From the NCBI RefSeq assembly GCF_020360975.1, contig NW_025408670.1, positions 1,798,001-1,862,000 on the forward strand: a DNA stretch of 64,000 nt, in the 5' to 3' direction. Made by a program: the position numbers and the translations under genes. Below the pieces are notes generated by a model. It had not been told where the DNA came from and did no database searches. It saw nothing but the letters and a program-made list of their open reading frames with translations. This document shows, one piece after another, positions 14,255 to 25,855 of the stretch. This DNA is from Hirsutella rhossiliensis (Eukaryota > Ascomycota > Sordariomycetes > Hypocreales > Ophiocordycipitaceae). Each line of letters opens with the position of its first letter. Position 1 is the stretch's first letter.

Positions 14255-14633
14255 CGTTAATAAATCGTTAATAAAAAGTAATATAAAAAGGTATAAGGGA
14301 TTAATAAAAAAAGGGCGTAAAACTCTATAGTAATTATAAGTCGAAGAGTTAAAGAAGAAAAGAAAATAAAAGAAGTAGGAGATATATACGTACGCTCTTT
14401 ATATTATAGTTACGCGGCTAATATATAAGCGATACTATAACGGTTACTTAGCGGTAACCGCTAGTATAATAACTATTAACGTTATAGAGTATAGATTAAT
14501 ATATACTTATATAAGCGTATATATAAGATATATAACCGAAACTACCTTTCTTTTTAACTAAATATATATAGTATAGTAAAAGCAATATATATTAAAGATA
14601 TAGCTAAGACGTTTATATAAGAGGGGAGATAAT

Positions 14634-14890
14634 TATAAAAGCGCTATTAAGAGGTATAAGCTAATAAAGTACTTAGGTACGTAGTACTAATATATTAGTA
14701 GGGTATTAGTAGGGAATTATACTTACCCTACTTATATATTATAGACCTCTCGCTACTTTAATTAAAAAGGAAAAATCCCTCTTCCTATAAGCTTTAGTTT
14801 TATAATAAGGAGAATATAATATATATAGCGTAGTACTTCTAGCTATCTCTACTACCTAACTAATTATACTATAATATATATTCCCTTATA
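14634..14890 (+). repeat. Element 3 LTR, right
   Basis: 257 bp, preceded by a polypurine tract (about 14618-14631) and followed by target copy AGTTT at 14891-14895. Confidence 0.85.
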
Positions 14891-14895
14891 AGTTT

Positions 14896-17240
14896 AAACC
14901 TATTATAAGGGATTTTCTTAATAACTAACTAGCGTAATAAGATAATAAGATAAATAAAGTCTTTATTAGTTTCTAAGGATTTAAAGAAGCTATTATAAAG
15001 GTATTTAAAATAACTAATAAGGAATAAGAAGCTAAATAAAAACTTTAAGAACTTTAATAAAGGATCTTAATATTAAATTATACTATAAAGTACTATTAAG
15101 TTACCTTAAAGCTTAATTAAGATAACGAACCCCTTATATTACGATTCTACGATAGGCTTAAAAAAGAAGTTAAGGACGAGCTCTATAAGGAAAATCGACC
15201 TAATAACCTCTTAGACTATATTACTATAGTAGTATAAATCGATAATAGATAGTATATATAATACTAAGAAAAGAAATAAGGAAGAGGAAACTAAAACCTT
15301 TCTTATAAAAATAACTTTAGCTAATACGCTAACTATAAGAAAAAGCGCGAAATATAAATAGCCTAGGTATATATAATAAATCTTAGATTAATAGATTTAA
15401 GTATAATATAAAAAGGTAAAGGAAAGTATTTTAACTATAGGAAACTTAGATATTACTCTAAGAAATATAAATAACTTTATAAGGAAAAGAAAACCTACTA
15501 AGTACTAGCCCTAAAAGGTAAGAAATACTTAAACGCTATTAATAGATAGGAACTAAAGTATAAACTCCTTAGTTAGACTATATACTATAACGATAAATAT
15601 ATAGTATACCTAAGTAATAAAAACGATACTAAATAGTTCCTAAAGCTACTAAGGAAAACCCTTATAATAATATAATAAAGGGATCCTAAAATATAGAAAT
15701 AAGTTAAATTTATAGAACTAAAATACCCCTATCTTAAAAAAGTCTCTTAAGATTAAATTAAGAAAAATAGTAAACGATTCTAGGAAGATATATAAAATAA
15801 AAATCGATAATAATAAGAGGTAGTCTATAAATAATATAATAAAGAAGATATAAATATAGCCCTTATATTTACGAAACTTAGATAGTAACCTAAAGAAAAA
15901 TAATAAAGTATTAACGATATAAGCGTTAAAGAATAAGAAATACCTAGAGAAATAAAAGATAAGAATAAACTTATACTACTACTATTATTATTAAGGGAAA
16001 ATACTATAATTAAAGAATATACTTTATACTTTAAAGAATTTAAAGAAATACTTAAAATTAAAACCTAATAAATACCTTAAATTCTTATAGAAAACTAATA
16101 AGCTATATTAATTCGATATTAACTAGTACTATATAAAAGAGACTATATTATAGCTATTACTATAATCGATACCTTTATAGCTCTATAATAAGAATAGTAA
16201 CTATAAGGAGAATTTAAAAACGATCTATAAATACTACTTACTTATAAGTACTATAAATATATTTTATAGATATTATATATCTACTTAGATTATATAATAT
16301 ACTTTTAGATAAAAGTATAATATAATACCTTCTTAATTAAGTTCGAAAGATAAGTACTTTTAAAACCCTACCTAAGTATAGAACTAAACTACTAGAAAAT
16401 CGATTAATACTACCTAAATAACTAAGTTATATTATTAGAACCTAATTATAGTATACTACTTAAATACCGCGATAATTATAGTTTATTAATAAGATATCTT
16501 TTAAAGATATATAAAATCTATAAATATACTAAAATAAAGGAATAGTATAGCGCTACTTACTTTAAGGTATTTAAACTATTAATCTTTAAAGACTTATATA
16601 ATAAATTAAATATAATAAAGAAGATTATAACGAATATATATACCTAAACTATAAAGTTTATAAATATAAAAAGGTAAAAGTATAATATAAATAATATAAC
16701 GGTATATTAAAAGGTTATTAGTAATATATATAAAGGCTATAAGCTATATTTAACTAAGGAAAAATTAATATAGAAATACTTCGCGAAAAATAAAAAGACG
16801 CTAAATAAAAACTTAACCTTTAGTATAAAAATAAATAGAATTATAAAGTATAGTATATAATTAACTATAAAGTAGTATAATATAAACGATATAGTATTAA
16901 GAAATAAGAAATCTTTAATTAACTATAAGAAATTAGTCTCTTAAGCCTTAATATAATACTATATAATAAAAATATAAAGAAACGATATTAATAATAAATT
17001 AAAAAAGAATACTTAAATAAAACGAATAAAGACTAAGTAAAAAATAAGGTATACTATTTATAAAAGGGCTATAGACTAGTATAATATAATAAGATCTAAG
17101 GACCTTATATATAGTAATAGTAAGCTATAGTAACTAAATAGTATTAGATATTTAAATCGCGGGATATTATATATATATACTTTTAGACTATAGCGTAATA
17201 GGTATTTATATTTTACTTAGAGTTATTAATCGTTACTAAC
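14896..17240 (+). pseudogene. Family A gag (rest) to protease start, RIP-mutated
   Basis: Continues the family A reading from 656 after removal of element 3: capsid-like part, CCHC zinc knuckle around 15430-15470, acidic C-terminal region, the Cys/His-rich spacer, and the start of the aspartic protease with a Leu-Leu-Asp block near 17190. It breaks off at 17240, where element 4 was inserted. Runs at 15993-16000, 16091-16094, 16312-16315 and 16759-16764 are each one base longer than in the young copy. Confidence 0.8.
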
Positions 17241-17426
17241 TATAATAGTCTTTAACTATTATAAGTAATAGGCTTAAGCTATAGCTTAAGCTATATAGTT
17301 ATATATAGAGGGCTAGATCCTATATATATAAGGGCGGGCTAGCTATATATAAAAGAGCTCTATATAGCTTATTAATATTATCTTATAGATAGTACCTATA
17401 TATACGCCTCTACCTACTCCGTAATA
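17241..17426 (+). repeat. Element 4 LTR, left
   Basis: About 186 bp, direct repeat of 31891-32078. It contains a TATAAAAGAG promoter-like motif near 17355 and the palindromic run around 17275-17300. Confidence 0.8.
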
Positions 17427-17489
17427 GTATAAGCTATTAACTAATAGATCTAATAGATATCTCCTTAAAAAGAGTACCGCTTTTAAGGA

Positions 17490-18640
17490 GCACCCTTACA
17501 TAAGCGGATAGGAAGTATTATAGCTATCCTAAAAGCGATTAAAAGCGCGATAGCTAGCGAGAAGAATAAGCTTCTCGCTATACTAAGGGAGCCGTCTATA
17601 AGACTAGCGTTAACCCCTATAACCTTAGTAATACCGGTTATAGCGGCGGCACTACCGATATAAAAGCCGCTTCCTTAACTAACTTAAGATAGTAAGCTTA
17701 AGTCCTTTTACTTCTTCCTTAGCCGGCTATAGATAAAGTTTATAATAGATAAGAAATAGGGCCTAAATAGCTATCGTAATATAGTATAGTATTCGCTCCT
17801 TTATATACTACTAGAGCCCTAAATATAGCGGATCTCTAGATTCTAAGATAAGGGCGGCCCTAAAGGTAAACGCGACCTATAAGACTTCTTTTAATACCTT
17901 ATATATACGTTCGGCAACGTATAAGAGCGGGAAAAGGCATAGGATAGGCTATAGACCCTTAAGTAAAGGGATAGGTAGACCTTTAGCGAATTCCTCCCTA
18001 ACTTTAAAGAGACGCTCTTATAAGCGGCGGGAACTATAGTATAAGAAGATAGCGTAAAGCTTATATAGTTATAGAACTTAATTACGCTAGCCTTATAAGA
18101 GCTACTTATCCTTATAATTATACCTACTAACTATAGCGAGTATATAAGCTAGTTAATAAAGGTAGTATAGGGCTATAAGTAAACGCCGCGTTTCTAGAAG
18201 CTTTATAAGTATATACTATATAGCGGTAATAGGATTACCGCCCCTTTATAAGAGGAATAGCCGACTATCGATACTAATAAAGATACCTTAATATCGGTTA
18301 CTTATATAGACCGAGCTAAACGTAGTAAGAAGTTATCTTTAAATATCCCCTATACTATCCTATTTTCTAAGTAGTAGGTAAAGTAAGTAATAAGTAAGGA
18401 AATTAAGAAAAGGAAGGCTAACGGCCGCTACTTACGTTACGGCGCGTCTATATACTTTATATTAAAATGCCTCTTCCTTTTAGCTAAGCGGCCTATAGTA
18501 GTTTAAGTAGTAAAGATAGAACCGCTCCTTACCTTAGACGATAAAAAGGACTCCGCTCCCTTAAGCTTAAAGGAAAAAGAGTAGCTCCGGAGTAAAGATA
18601 GGCTCTAGAGCCCTAATTACTAGCACTAGTAAAGAAGAAG
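17490..18640 (+). pseudogene. Element 4 gag (RIP-mutated)
   Basis: Stretch between 5' LTR and protease with a long frame whose stops are explained by CpA change. It contains Ala/Ile-rich and then charged segments as expected of Gag. I could not place a zinc knuckle with certainty. The assignment rests mainly on position. Confidence 0.5.
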
Positions 18641-21600
18641 GAGGAATTATCCGCCTATATAAAAGAGGAGCCTACTTTAATATAGGTTATAGTTAATAAC
18701 TCCTTACCTATCGCCGCCCTTATAGATAAGGGCTACTAGTACTATACTATAGTTAATAAGGCGCTTATATAAGAGATATAAGTACTAGTAGAAAAGATCG
18801 CCTTAAGGTAAGTAAAGGGCGCCTTAAGCGCGATAGAGGGTATAGTAATTAAGGGTATTATATAGCTAGCTATAAAAGTCGACGGTTACTATAAGCTTAT
18901 CGTAGCCTATATAATCCCTTAACTAGAGTTTCCCTTAATCCTTAGGAAACCCTAGTTATTATATATAGAGTTATACTTAGTTCTATATTAAAAGAAGCTA
19001 TAGTTTAGGCCTATATAATAGTAGGTCCGCTATAATAATAGTTCTATAAGTATAGGACTAAGTATATAAGCTTTATACTTAGTATAAGAAGTCCTTACCT
19101 CTATTTTTATAGGAACTATACGATAGTTAAAGTAGGAGGAAGGCTAGGTAGCGGCTAACATAGCGGTCTATATAGTTAGCTTAGCGGATATTAATAAGGC
19201 CCTTTAAGTAAAGAAGCTAAAGTCGCCCTCTAAGCTATAGTAGTAGATACTAAAGCGCTTTTATAACCTCTTACCGCTATTTAAGTCCTAAGAAGCGGAT
19301 AAGCTTAACCTATATAAGCTAGGGGTAGACTATAAGATCGTACTCTATACTAATAAGAAGGGGCAGGAACTACCTATACCGTTTAGACCGCTATATAGTA
19401 TATTATACGCGGAGCTATTAGTACTAAAGAAGACGCTAAGGGACCTCCTAGATAAAGGTTTTATTTAAGTAAGTAGCTCTAAAGTAAGAGCGCCGGTCCT
19501 ATTTATATATAAACTAAGGGGCGGGATATAGTTCTATTACGATTATAGGGCTCTAAACGTAATTATAAGGCTAGACCGCTACCCCTTACCCTTAATCTTA
19601 GATATACTTTATAACCTTTTAAAGGTAAAGTAGTTTACGAAGTAAGATATAAAATAAGCGTTCTATAAGGTATAGATCTTAAAGGGTAACGAGTAAAAGA
19701 CAGCGTTCTATATACGCTATAGCTTATTTAAATAGCTTATAACGCCCTTTAGCCTCTTAAGAGCGCCTACTACCTTTTAGTATTATATTAATAATATACT
19801 TTAAGGCTTCCTTAATAAGTTCGCTTTTATATATATAGATAATATCCTTATCTATATAAGCGGCTCCTATAAGGACTATATATAGAAAGTATAAAAGGTC
19901 TTAGAGCGCCTTTAACTTTATAGGCTTTACTTTAACCTAGATAAGTACGAATTTAAGGTTAAGAGGGTTAAGTACCTAGGCTTTATTATCTATATAAGCG
20001 TAAGTATATAAGTAGATCCTATAAAGATCTAAGCGATTTAAGACTAAGCTACCCTAACTATATAAATAAGTATATAAAGCTTCCTTAGGTTCGCGAACTA
20101 TTATAAGATATTTATTAAGGGCTTCTCTTATATTATAATACCCTTAAACGAGATTACTAGGAAGTAGACTGCTTTTTACTAAGGGCCTATATAAGAAGGA
20201 GCGTTCTATACGCTTAAGGACCTATTCTCTTAAGCCTTAGTACTACTTTAGTAGGACTTTAACCGGTCTATATTAGTTAAAGTAGACTATAGCGGCTAGG
20301 TACTTAGAGGAACGCTCTCTTAAGAGGTAGATAAGCGGAAGTAACTAATAGCGTTTTACTCTTATAAGCTAACCCTAGTAGAGCGGAATTACGCTATTTA
20401 TAATAAGGAGATACTAGCGATTATTAGCTACCTTAAGTAATAGTAAGTAGAGCTCTAAAGCTATAAGAGCTTTAAGGTTCTTATAAACTATAGGAACCTT
20501 AAGTACTTTATAACTCGCTAGCACCTCTTAGAATAGTAAGCCCGCTAAGCGGAGTATCTCTTATACTTTAACTTCTTAATTAAGTACTACTTTAAGCGGG
20601 ACTCCGCGGTCTTAGACGCGCTTTCTTAAAGGGATTAAGACCGGCTAATAAGAGTAGATATTAAGGCCTAGGATCTATAGCTTATCTTATAGGAAGCACT
20701 ATAGACTTATATAGGAGCTTCCTTAGTAGAGGAAGACGCGGTACTAGTAAATAAGATTCCCCCCGCGCCCTTACCTTAGTCTAGTAAGGAGGGATAGACC
20801 GGCCTAGGGGCGCGCGCGGCGAGAGTATTCTAAGATAAGGCCCTTTAACGCTTATAGGATAGGATAGCGGCTCTAGACTATACCTACGAGGGCGTACGCC
20901 GCGCCGTTAAGTCCGGCGCTTAATACTTAGATCTAAAGCTAAAGCTAAAGGTATAGGTAGCTAACTACTATATCGACCTATAGGGGTATCTATACTAGCG
21001 GGGGAGACTATAGGTACCGGGCGTACTATATACTATAGAAGCTAAGGAGAAGGAGGGACTGCTAGAGCTAGACGAATAAAATAAGCTCTAAGGGAGGCTA
21101 GTTTAACTTATCTATAACTCTAGCGTCGTAGGTTACCTAGGTAGATAGGGTATAGTAGTAGGCCTTATAAGGGACTTTTACTAGCCCCTCCTATAGTACT
21201 ATATTTATCGCTTTCTTTATAACTATAATATCTATAGCTATATAAAGATCTAAAGGGCATAGCTTAAGGGGCTACTAAAGTAGCTTTTAGTACTAGACCG
21301 GTTTTATATATATATATAGATAGACTTTATAATAGACCTCCTACTTATAGAGGGCGGTAACCGCTATATATAGGTAATTAAGGACCGACTTAGTAAATTA
21401 GTAGTATTAAAGCTAATACTATCTATAAATATAAAAGCTTACGTAGAGCGCTTCCTTTAATACTAAGCCCGCTTATATAGCTAGCCGGCCTTTATTATAA
21501 GTAATAAAGGGTTAAACTAAACTAGCCGCTTTTAGTAGTACTTATACTAGCTACTTTAAATTATATAGCTACTTAGTATAGCTTATTACTTATAGACTAA

Positions 21601-22400
21601 TAAGGGACTTAAGAGGGTTAACTAAGAAGTATAAGTATACCTATAAGTAGTTATAGCTTATAACTAAGCAGACTAGGACCGCTAGCTCCCTACTACCTAA
21701 CTCGCGCTAAATAGTAAACTATAAACCTTTATTAAGATAGCCCCTTTCTTTATAACGTACGGCTTTAAGCCGCCCTCCTTAATCCTATTTACCGCGGACG
21801 TAGTAGCGGAGTAGTATAGTAGTACGTTACTAAAGAGCCGCGCTTCCGCGTTTATATAGAAGCTATAAGAAACCACGGAATACTATTAATCCGCGATAGC
21901 CGCTATAGCGTAAGATTAAGAGCGGTACGCTAATAAGACTAAGGCATTAGCGGATAGGTTTATAGTAAGAGATAAAGTATAGCTCGACCTCTATAACTAT
22001 AGGTTAGCGCGACTAAAGAAGAAGCTAGACTAGCTATATATAAAGTTTATAGTATAAAGGGTCGTTAGCCTATAGGTAGTCGAGCTTAATAGTCTCTTAA
22101 TAGGGGTCTATAATAAGGTTAATATTAACCTTTTTTACTAAGCCTCCTTTAACCTACTACCTAGATAAGAAATAGTAGATGCCTAACCGCTTATATTTAA
22201 GGTAGAAAGGGATAATAAATTTAAAGTTAAAGAGATATAGGCTATACGCTAAAAGAAAGTAAGCTAAGGGAAACGCTAAGAGGTTCTCGTTAAGTAGCGT
22301 AGGTACCTCGACCCTATATAGGAACCTATATATAAGTTTATAGGAGCTATAGCCCTTAATAAGTTTAAGGCCTTATATAGACTAGTAGGCGAGAACGATA
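18641..22400 (+). pseudogene. Element 4 pol: protease, RT, RNase H, integrase (RIP-mutated)
   Basis: The protease has an Ala-Leu-Ile-Asp block near 18720. The reverse transcriptase spans about 19380-19880: PFRPLY, the block before DLLDKGFI, the FYYDYRALN region, YPLPLI, TPFSLLRAPTTF and the active-site block reading YMDNILIY. RNase H lies around 20250-20560. Integrase starts near 21315 with a DFIxDLP-like motif, has HPQTNKGxxR near 21585, and ends about 22330. The frame is continuous over 3.5 kb, with stops only at former Gln/Trp codons. Confidence 0.85.
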
Positions 22401-22559
22401 GACTAATAGACTACTAATAGCGGCCTAAGCTAGGACTATAAAGTAAGTAAAGTAAAGGAGGTAGTTATAATAATATAGGCAATATAAGTATAATAGTATA
22501 AGTAAAGATAAAAATAGTATTTATTACTAAGTAAAGCCCTTAAACTACCTAGGCTTATT

Positions 22560-23071
22560 CCTTATTATTATTATTACCCTTATTATTATCTTTATTATTA
22601 TTATCCTTATTAGCCTCCTCCTTTTTATTAGCAGCGGCGGCGGTCTTTAAGGCGCTAAGGCGGCCCTCTAAGCTTATAAGCTAGTCGGCGGCGGCGGCGG
22701 CTCTAGGGGTAAAGGGGCGGCGGCTAGCGGCGGCGGTAGGGGCAGCGACGGTAGCAGAGGCGGGCATAGCTAGGGGGACCGCCGATAGGGCGATAGAGGT
22801 AGTATCCTTAGCGCCGGGTATATTAAAGGCGGAAGTAAGGGAGCGGAGGAGTAAAGACCTACTTAAGTATAAGGCCCTATCGCTCGAGGGCGCGGAGGTT
22901 ATAGTAGGCGGCGGCGGCGATAGTAAGGCGCTTCTTAGTAGCCCCCCGCGCCTACCTATACGAGCTAGCCTTCTAAGCCGACGTTATAGCAAGTAGGACG
23001 GGAGGCGCTACTTTATAGGCGCGGCCGGCGCGCGCGTACTAGTAGTAGCTACCGCCGCGGCGGCGCCTAAC
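22560..23071 (-). pseudogene. Element 4 antisense frame, 3' half
   Basis: Antisense to pol and cut in two by the young family A insertion; the 5' half is at 30933-31420. It reads as an Ala/Pro/Ser-rich segment, a Leu-rich helix-like stretch and a final Asn/Lys-rich tract. The DNA is rich in GCC/GCG triplets. The + strand is also fairly open here because of base composition, so strand choice is an inference from the protein-like minus reading that joins across the insertion. Function unknown. Confidence 0.45.
23067..23071. repeat. Target-site duplication CTAAC, left of young family A copy
   Basis: Identical to 30928-30932 directly after the right LTR, the 5-bp duplication left by integrase. 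Confidence 0.9.
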
Positions 23072-23571
23072 TGTGACGACCGGTGATATTCCCAAGGGAT
23101 AAACCTGTCGTGGGGTTTATGTTGGCAGATACAACAGGGCGTGGTCTGAGCAATGATAAGTATGTCACGTTGGTGATGAGTCGGAGGTCGTAGACCGTAG
23201 ACTGTAACCAGGTAATCAAGTGATCGGAATCAGAGATGAGATCGTGATAGGGATCGTAATGATTGTGTTGAAAGCTAAAGAGCTATCTAGTCTAAAGGAG
23301 TGGAATTGGGTGTCCTTATATACCCAGTGGTCCTTCGTGGATCATTCAGCGAACGTGATGATCCTGTTCACGGATCGTTGGATCATTGAGACGATCCAAT
23401 GATCCTGTACATCGTCGTTGGATCATCGAGATGATCCAATGAGCCGGATCGTTGGGATCACCAAGTGATCCAAATGATCCATCACGTGACTTCGCGGGAT
23501 CCTGTACCCCTCCGTCACGTGTCGGCCTTGTTGAGGGCTGCTTGTGACCAACCGTTGGTCGGGTCGTAACA
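23072..23571 (-). repeat. 3' LTR of young family A element
   Basis: 500 bp, TGTGACG...GTAACA on the + strand. It carries a TATATA box near 23319-23326 (minus-strand promoter) and a cluster of GGATCATT/AATGATCC half-sites at about 23337-23490. Confidence 0.95.
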
Positions 23572-24300
23572 TCAGGTCTCCCCCTCTTTTGGTCTTGCCC
23601 TCAAGACCTGCTTTAGCCGCCGTGTCGCGTATCCTGGCTGTCTTTCTGCGTGAGTGTGTGTGTTTTTTCTTTCCTTCCTTCATCATCATGGCCCGTCATG
23701 CCGTCTGACCGTGTTCTTAAGAATCGCTTCAAACCTCGTTCTTCCAAGACAGAGCAGCGCAACGCCCTTCTCGGCGTTATACTGGGAAGTTCCGCCATCA
23801 TGCCTGAAGCATGCTCGTCTTGCCGTTCTCGTGGTTTCACGGATTGCCAAATATCGGTGTCCGACTCGTCACGTTGTTATGACTGCGTTCGCCTGAACCT
23901 ATCCTACTGCGATGCCAAGGGCTTTCGGTCCAGCAGCTCCGCAAGATTGGCGCACAGCACCAAAAATAGAGTCTGAGCTCGAGGCTGCGGAGGAGGAGCG
24001 TCGCAAGTTGGATGCCAAAGTGGAGCGGTTGCGGAAGCAAAGAAGATGTGGTTCGAGAGAATGATGCAGGCGGTTTCTCGTGGTCTTGATAGTGTCGAGG
24101 AGTTGGAGCGCGTCGAGCGCGAGGAAGCGGAGAGGAGCAGCGTCGAGTTAGTGAGGTGCAGCCGTGTTCCTCATTCTGATCGGTTGCCTTCGGAGTTTGT
24201 CGGAGACTGGGACGCTGTCCACCCGAGGTAGCGCTCTCCGTCTTTTCTGGCTGACCTTGGGTTCGTTGGTGGAACTGCCGAAGTAGGGAGCCGCAGTGCG
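23572..24300. other. 3' untranslated part and post-chromodomain tail of young element
   Basis: Between the chromodomain and the 3' LTR. Short overlapping frames on both strands, none convincing. A pyrimidine-rich stretch beside the LTR at 23576-23590 is the minus-strand polypurine tract used to prime plus-strand DNA. Confidence 0.5.
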
Positions 24301-24478
24301 TCAGGTGCTTGAGTGGTTCCCAGGTATTTTCCTCTGGTCCGTATTCTTTCCATTTAACAAGGTATTCTTGTTGCTGACCTTGTCTTCTTGTATCCAGTAT
24401 TTGTTCGGCTTCGTATTCTTGATCATCGTCGACTTCGATTTTGTCCTGTGGTTTGGCGTCTCGTGGTGCTGGTTCCAA
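24301..24478 (-). CDS. Chromodomain at integrase C-terminus (young family A)
   Basis: Frame overlapping the end of the integrase frame. Its first 60 residues contain a complete chromodomain: EYEAEQILDTRR, then the aromatic EYLVKWKEY strand and NTWEP. Chromodomains bind methylated histone H3 tails and steer chromovirus integration to heterochromatin, which fits the location inside a RIP-mutated, presumably H3K9-methylated block. It should be fused to the integrase; the separation is due to the one-base loss near 24498. Confidence 0.85.
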
Positions 24479-25302
24479 TAATGAGATATGAAATATCGGT
24501 GTATCCGCATTGTTGTTGGTAGCGAAAGTTCGTAGTTGACTTTTGAAATGGTTTTCTTGACCTTGAACGGTCCAAGTTTCTTGAAATCCAATTTGTTGCT
24601 TGGTCGTTTTGTTTTGATGTTTCGTCGTACGAGGTAGACCATGTCTCCCTCTCGAAAGATTGGTCCCTGCAATCTTTTCCGATTGTAGTGAGTGGACATT
24701 CGTTCTCTGACGAATTGAAGTTCTTGTTGCATTTCTTCATGCAATTTTCGTAGCTGATCTGCTTGCAGTATCGCTCGTTCCGCTTGTGGTCCTTGTCGAG
24801 TGACCTTGAATGCTTCTGGGTTGTATCCGTAATTGGCGTATGCTGGTGAGAGCTTGGTTGTCTCTGTGACTGAGCTGTTGTAAGCTAGTTGTGCCGTCGG
24901 TAGCCATTTAACCCAATCGTTTTGTTCGTAGCTGATGTAGCATCGTAAATATTGTTCAAGCGTTTGGTTGAGTCGTTCTGTTTGTCCATCTGTTTGTGGG
25001 TGATAAGCTGTGCTGAGCTTATGTTTCGTCCCCAATTGTGCCATGAGAGCTTGCCAAAACTTGGCCACAAATGTGCTTCCTCTGTCAGAGACAATCTCGT
25101 TCGGTAGTCCGTGATTGCTGACAATAGTTCGTAGGAACACATATGCTAGCTCTTCTGCATTGCTTGCTTCTTTGTACGGCAAGAAGTATCCGTACTTCGT
25201 CAATCTGTCGGTAATGACGAATATGCTGTCGTACTTGACGTTGGTCATGGGTTCTTTTGACAGTGGTAGCTTCGTGACATGGTCGAAAGCTATTGAATCC
25301 AT
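24301..25302 (-). CDS. Integrase catalytic core and C-terminal part (young family A)
   Basis: Inserts element cDNA into the genome. The 333-residue frame starts at the family's DHVTKLPLSK segment and shows Asp in VITDRLTKYG, Asp in IVSDRGSTF and Glu in the HPQTDGQTERLNQTLEQY block, the D,D-35-E triad of retroviral-type integrases. A GPFKVKK segment follows. After about residue 265 the frame is wrong: a CCC run is one base short at 24498-24499 (the relic has CCC near 48566), so the true continuation is the chromodomain frame that overlaps it. Confidence 0.85.
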   Translation of the reverse strand: MDSIAFDHVTKLPLSKEPMTNVKYDSIFVITDRLTKYGYFLPYKEASNAEELAYVFLRTIVSNHGLPNEIVSDRGSTFVAKFWQALMAQLGTKHKLSTAYHPQTDGQTERLNQTLEQYLRCYISYEQNDWVKWLPTAQLAYNSSVTETTKLSPAYANYGYNPEAFKVTRQGPQAERAILQADQLRKLHEEMQQELQFVRERMSTHYNRKRLQGPIFREGDMVYLVRRNIKTKRPSNKLDFKKLGPFKVKKTISKVNYELSLPTTMRIHRYFISHYWNQHHETPNHRTKSKSTMIKNTKPNKYWIQEDKVSNKNTLLNGKNTDQRKIPGNHSST

Positions 25303-25855
25303 GGTTTTTCTGGTACTGGTAGTGGTTGTAATTCTCCGTATGGCTTGTGTCGTTCAGCTTTGCTTCGTGCGCAAAGTTCGCATTTTCTGATAGTTTCGCT
25401 GATTCGTTTCTTCATCCGTGGAAAGTCGTAGATTCGTCGAATTCTTTCCATCGTCCTCCGGATTCCTTGGTGTCCGTGTGTCGGGTGTTCGTGAATTTCG
25501 CGTATAACTTCGTCCTGAAGTTCTTCTGGTACAAAGATCTTTCCTTGATGCTTTGCCAGGCCATCTTCCCAAACAACTGGAAGTGGTTCCCAATCAACCT
25601 TATCGTAGGCTTGTTGGATCTTCTTCGTAAGGCCTTCGTCTGGATTGACCTTGAAGATTGCGTTAAGCTGTCGTTGTTGCATATTCCTTCATTGTTGAGC
25701 TCAAGGAGTTGTCCTTTCACAATAGGTGCTCCTGTGTCGTAGTCGGATCGTCGGCTGAGGGCATCAGCTCGACCGTTTTCTGTTCCTTTTCTGTGGATTA
25801 TTTCGTAGTCGAATTCTGATAGACATTCGGCCCATCGGATCTGTCGTCCGTTCAA
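25290..25855 (-). CDS. RNase H end and integrase zinc-binding domain (young family A)
   Basis: Two frames. 25412-25855 holds the RNase H tail (RADALSRRS, the usual RNase H/integrase junction). 25290-25682 holds the integrase HHCC zinc-binding domain, with H and H in IHEHPTHGHQGI and CELC. They should be one protein; a T is missing near 25681 compared with the relic at 34120-34123. Confidence 0.8.

Larger units (their letters stand above)
657..14890 (+). mobile_element. Element 3: Ty3/gypsy retrotransposon in three-LTR tandem form (RIP-mutated)
   Basis: Three direct 257-bp LTRs (657-913, 7080-7336, 14634-14890) bracket two related internal regions of 6.17 and 7.30 kb. The outer LTRs are flanked by AGTTT (652-656 and 14891-14895), the expected 5-bp target duplication, and family A gag continues across it. 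LTR ends read TATA...TATA, the RIP form of TG...CA. A purine tract precedes the right LTR. Both internal regions encode gag and pol on the + strand, followed by an antisense reading frame. The first internal region lacks about 1.1 kb next to the middle LTR, so the form probably arose by LTR recombination of two copies plus a deletion, with one outer target duplication. Confidence 0.85.

Noticed and set aside
23220..23402. 60-residue frames in both LTRs of the young element (also 30576-30758)
   Set aside because: They cover the LTR promoter region on the opposite strand to the element. Identity between the two only reflects LTR identity.
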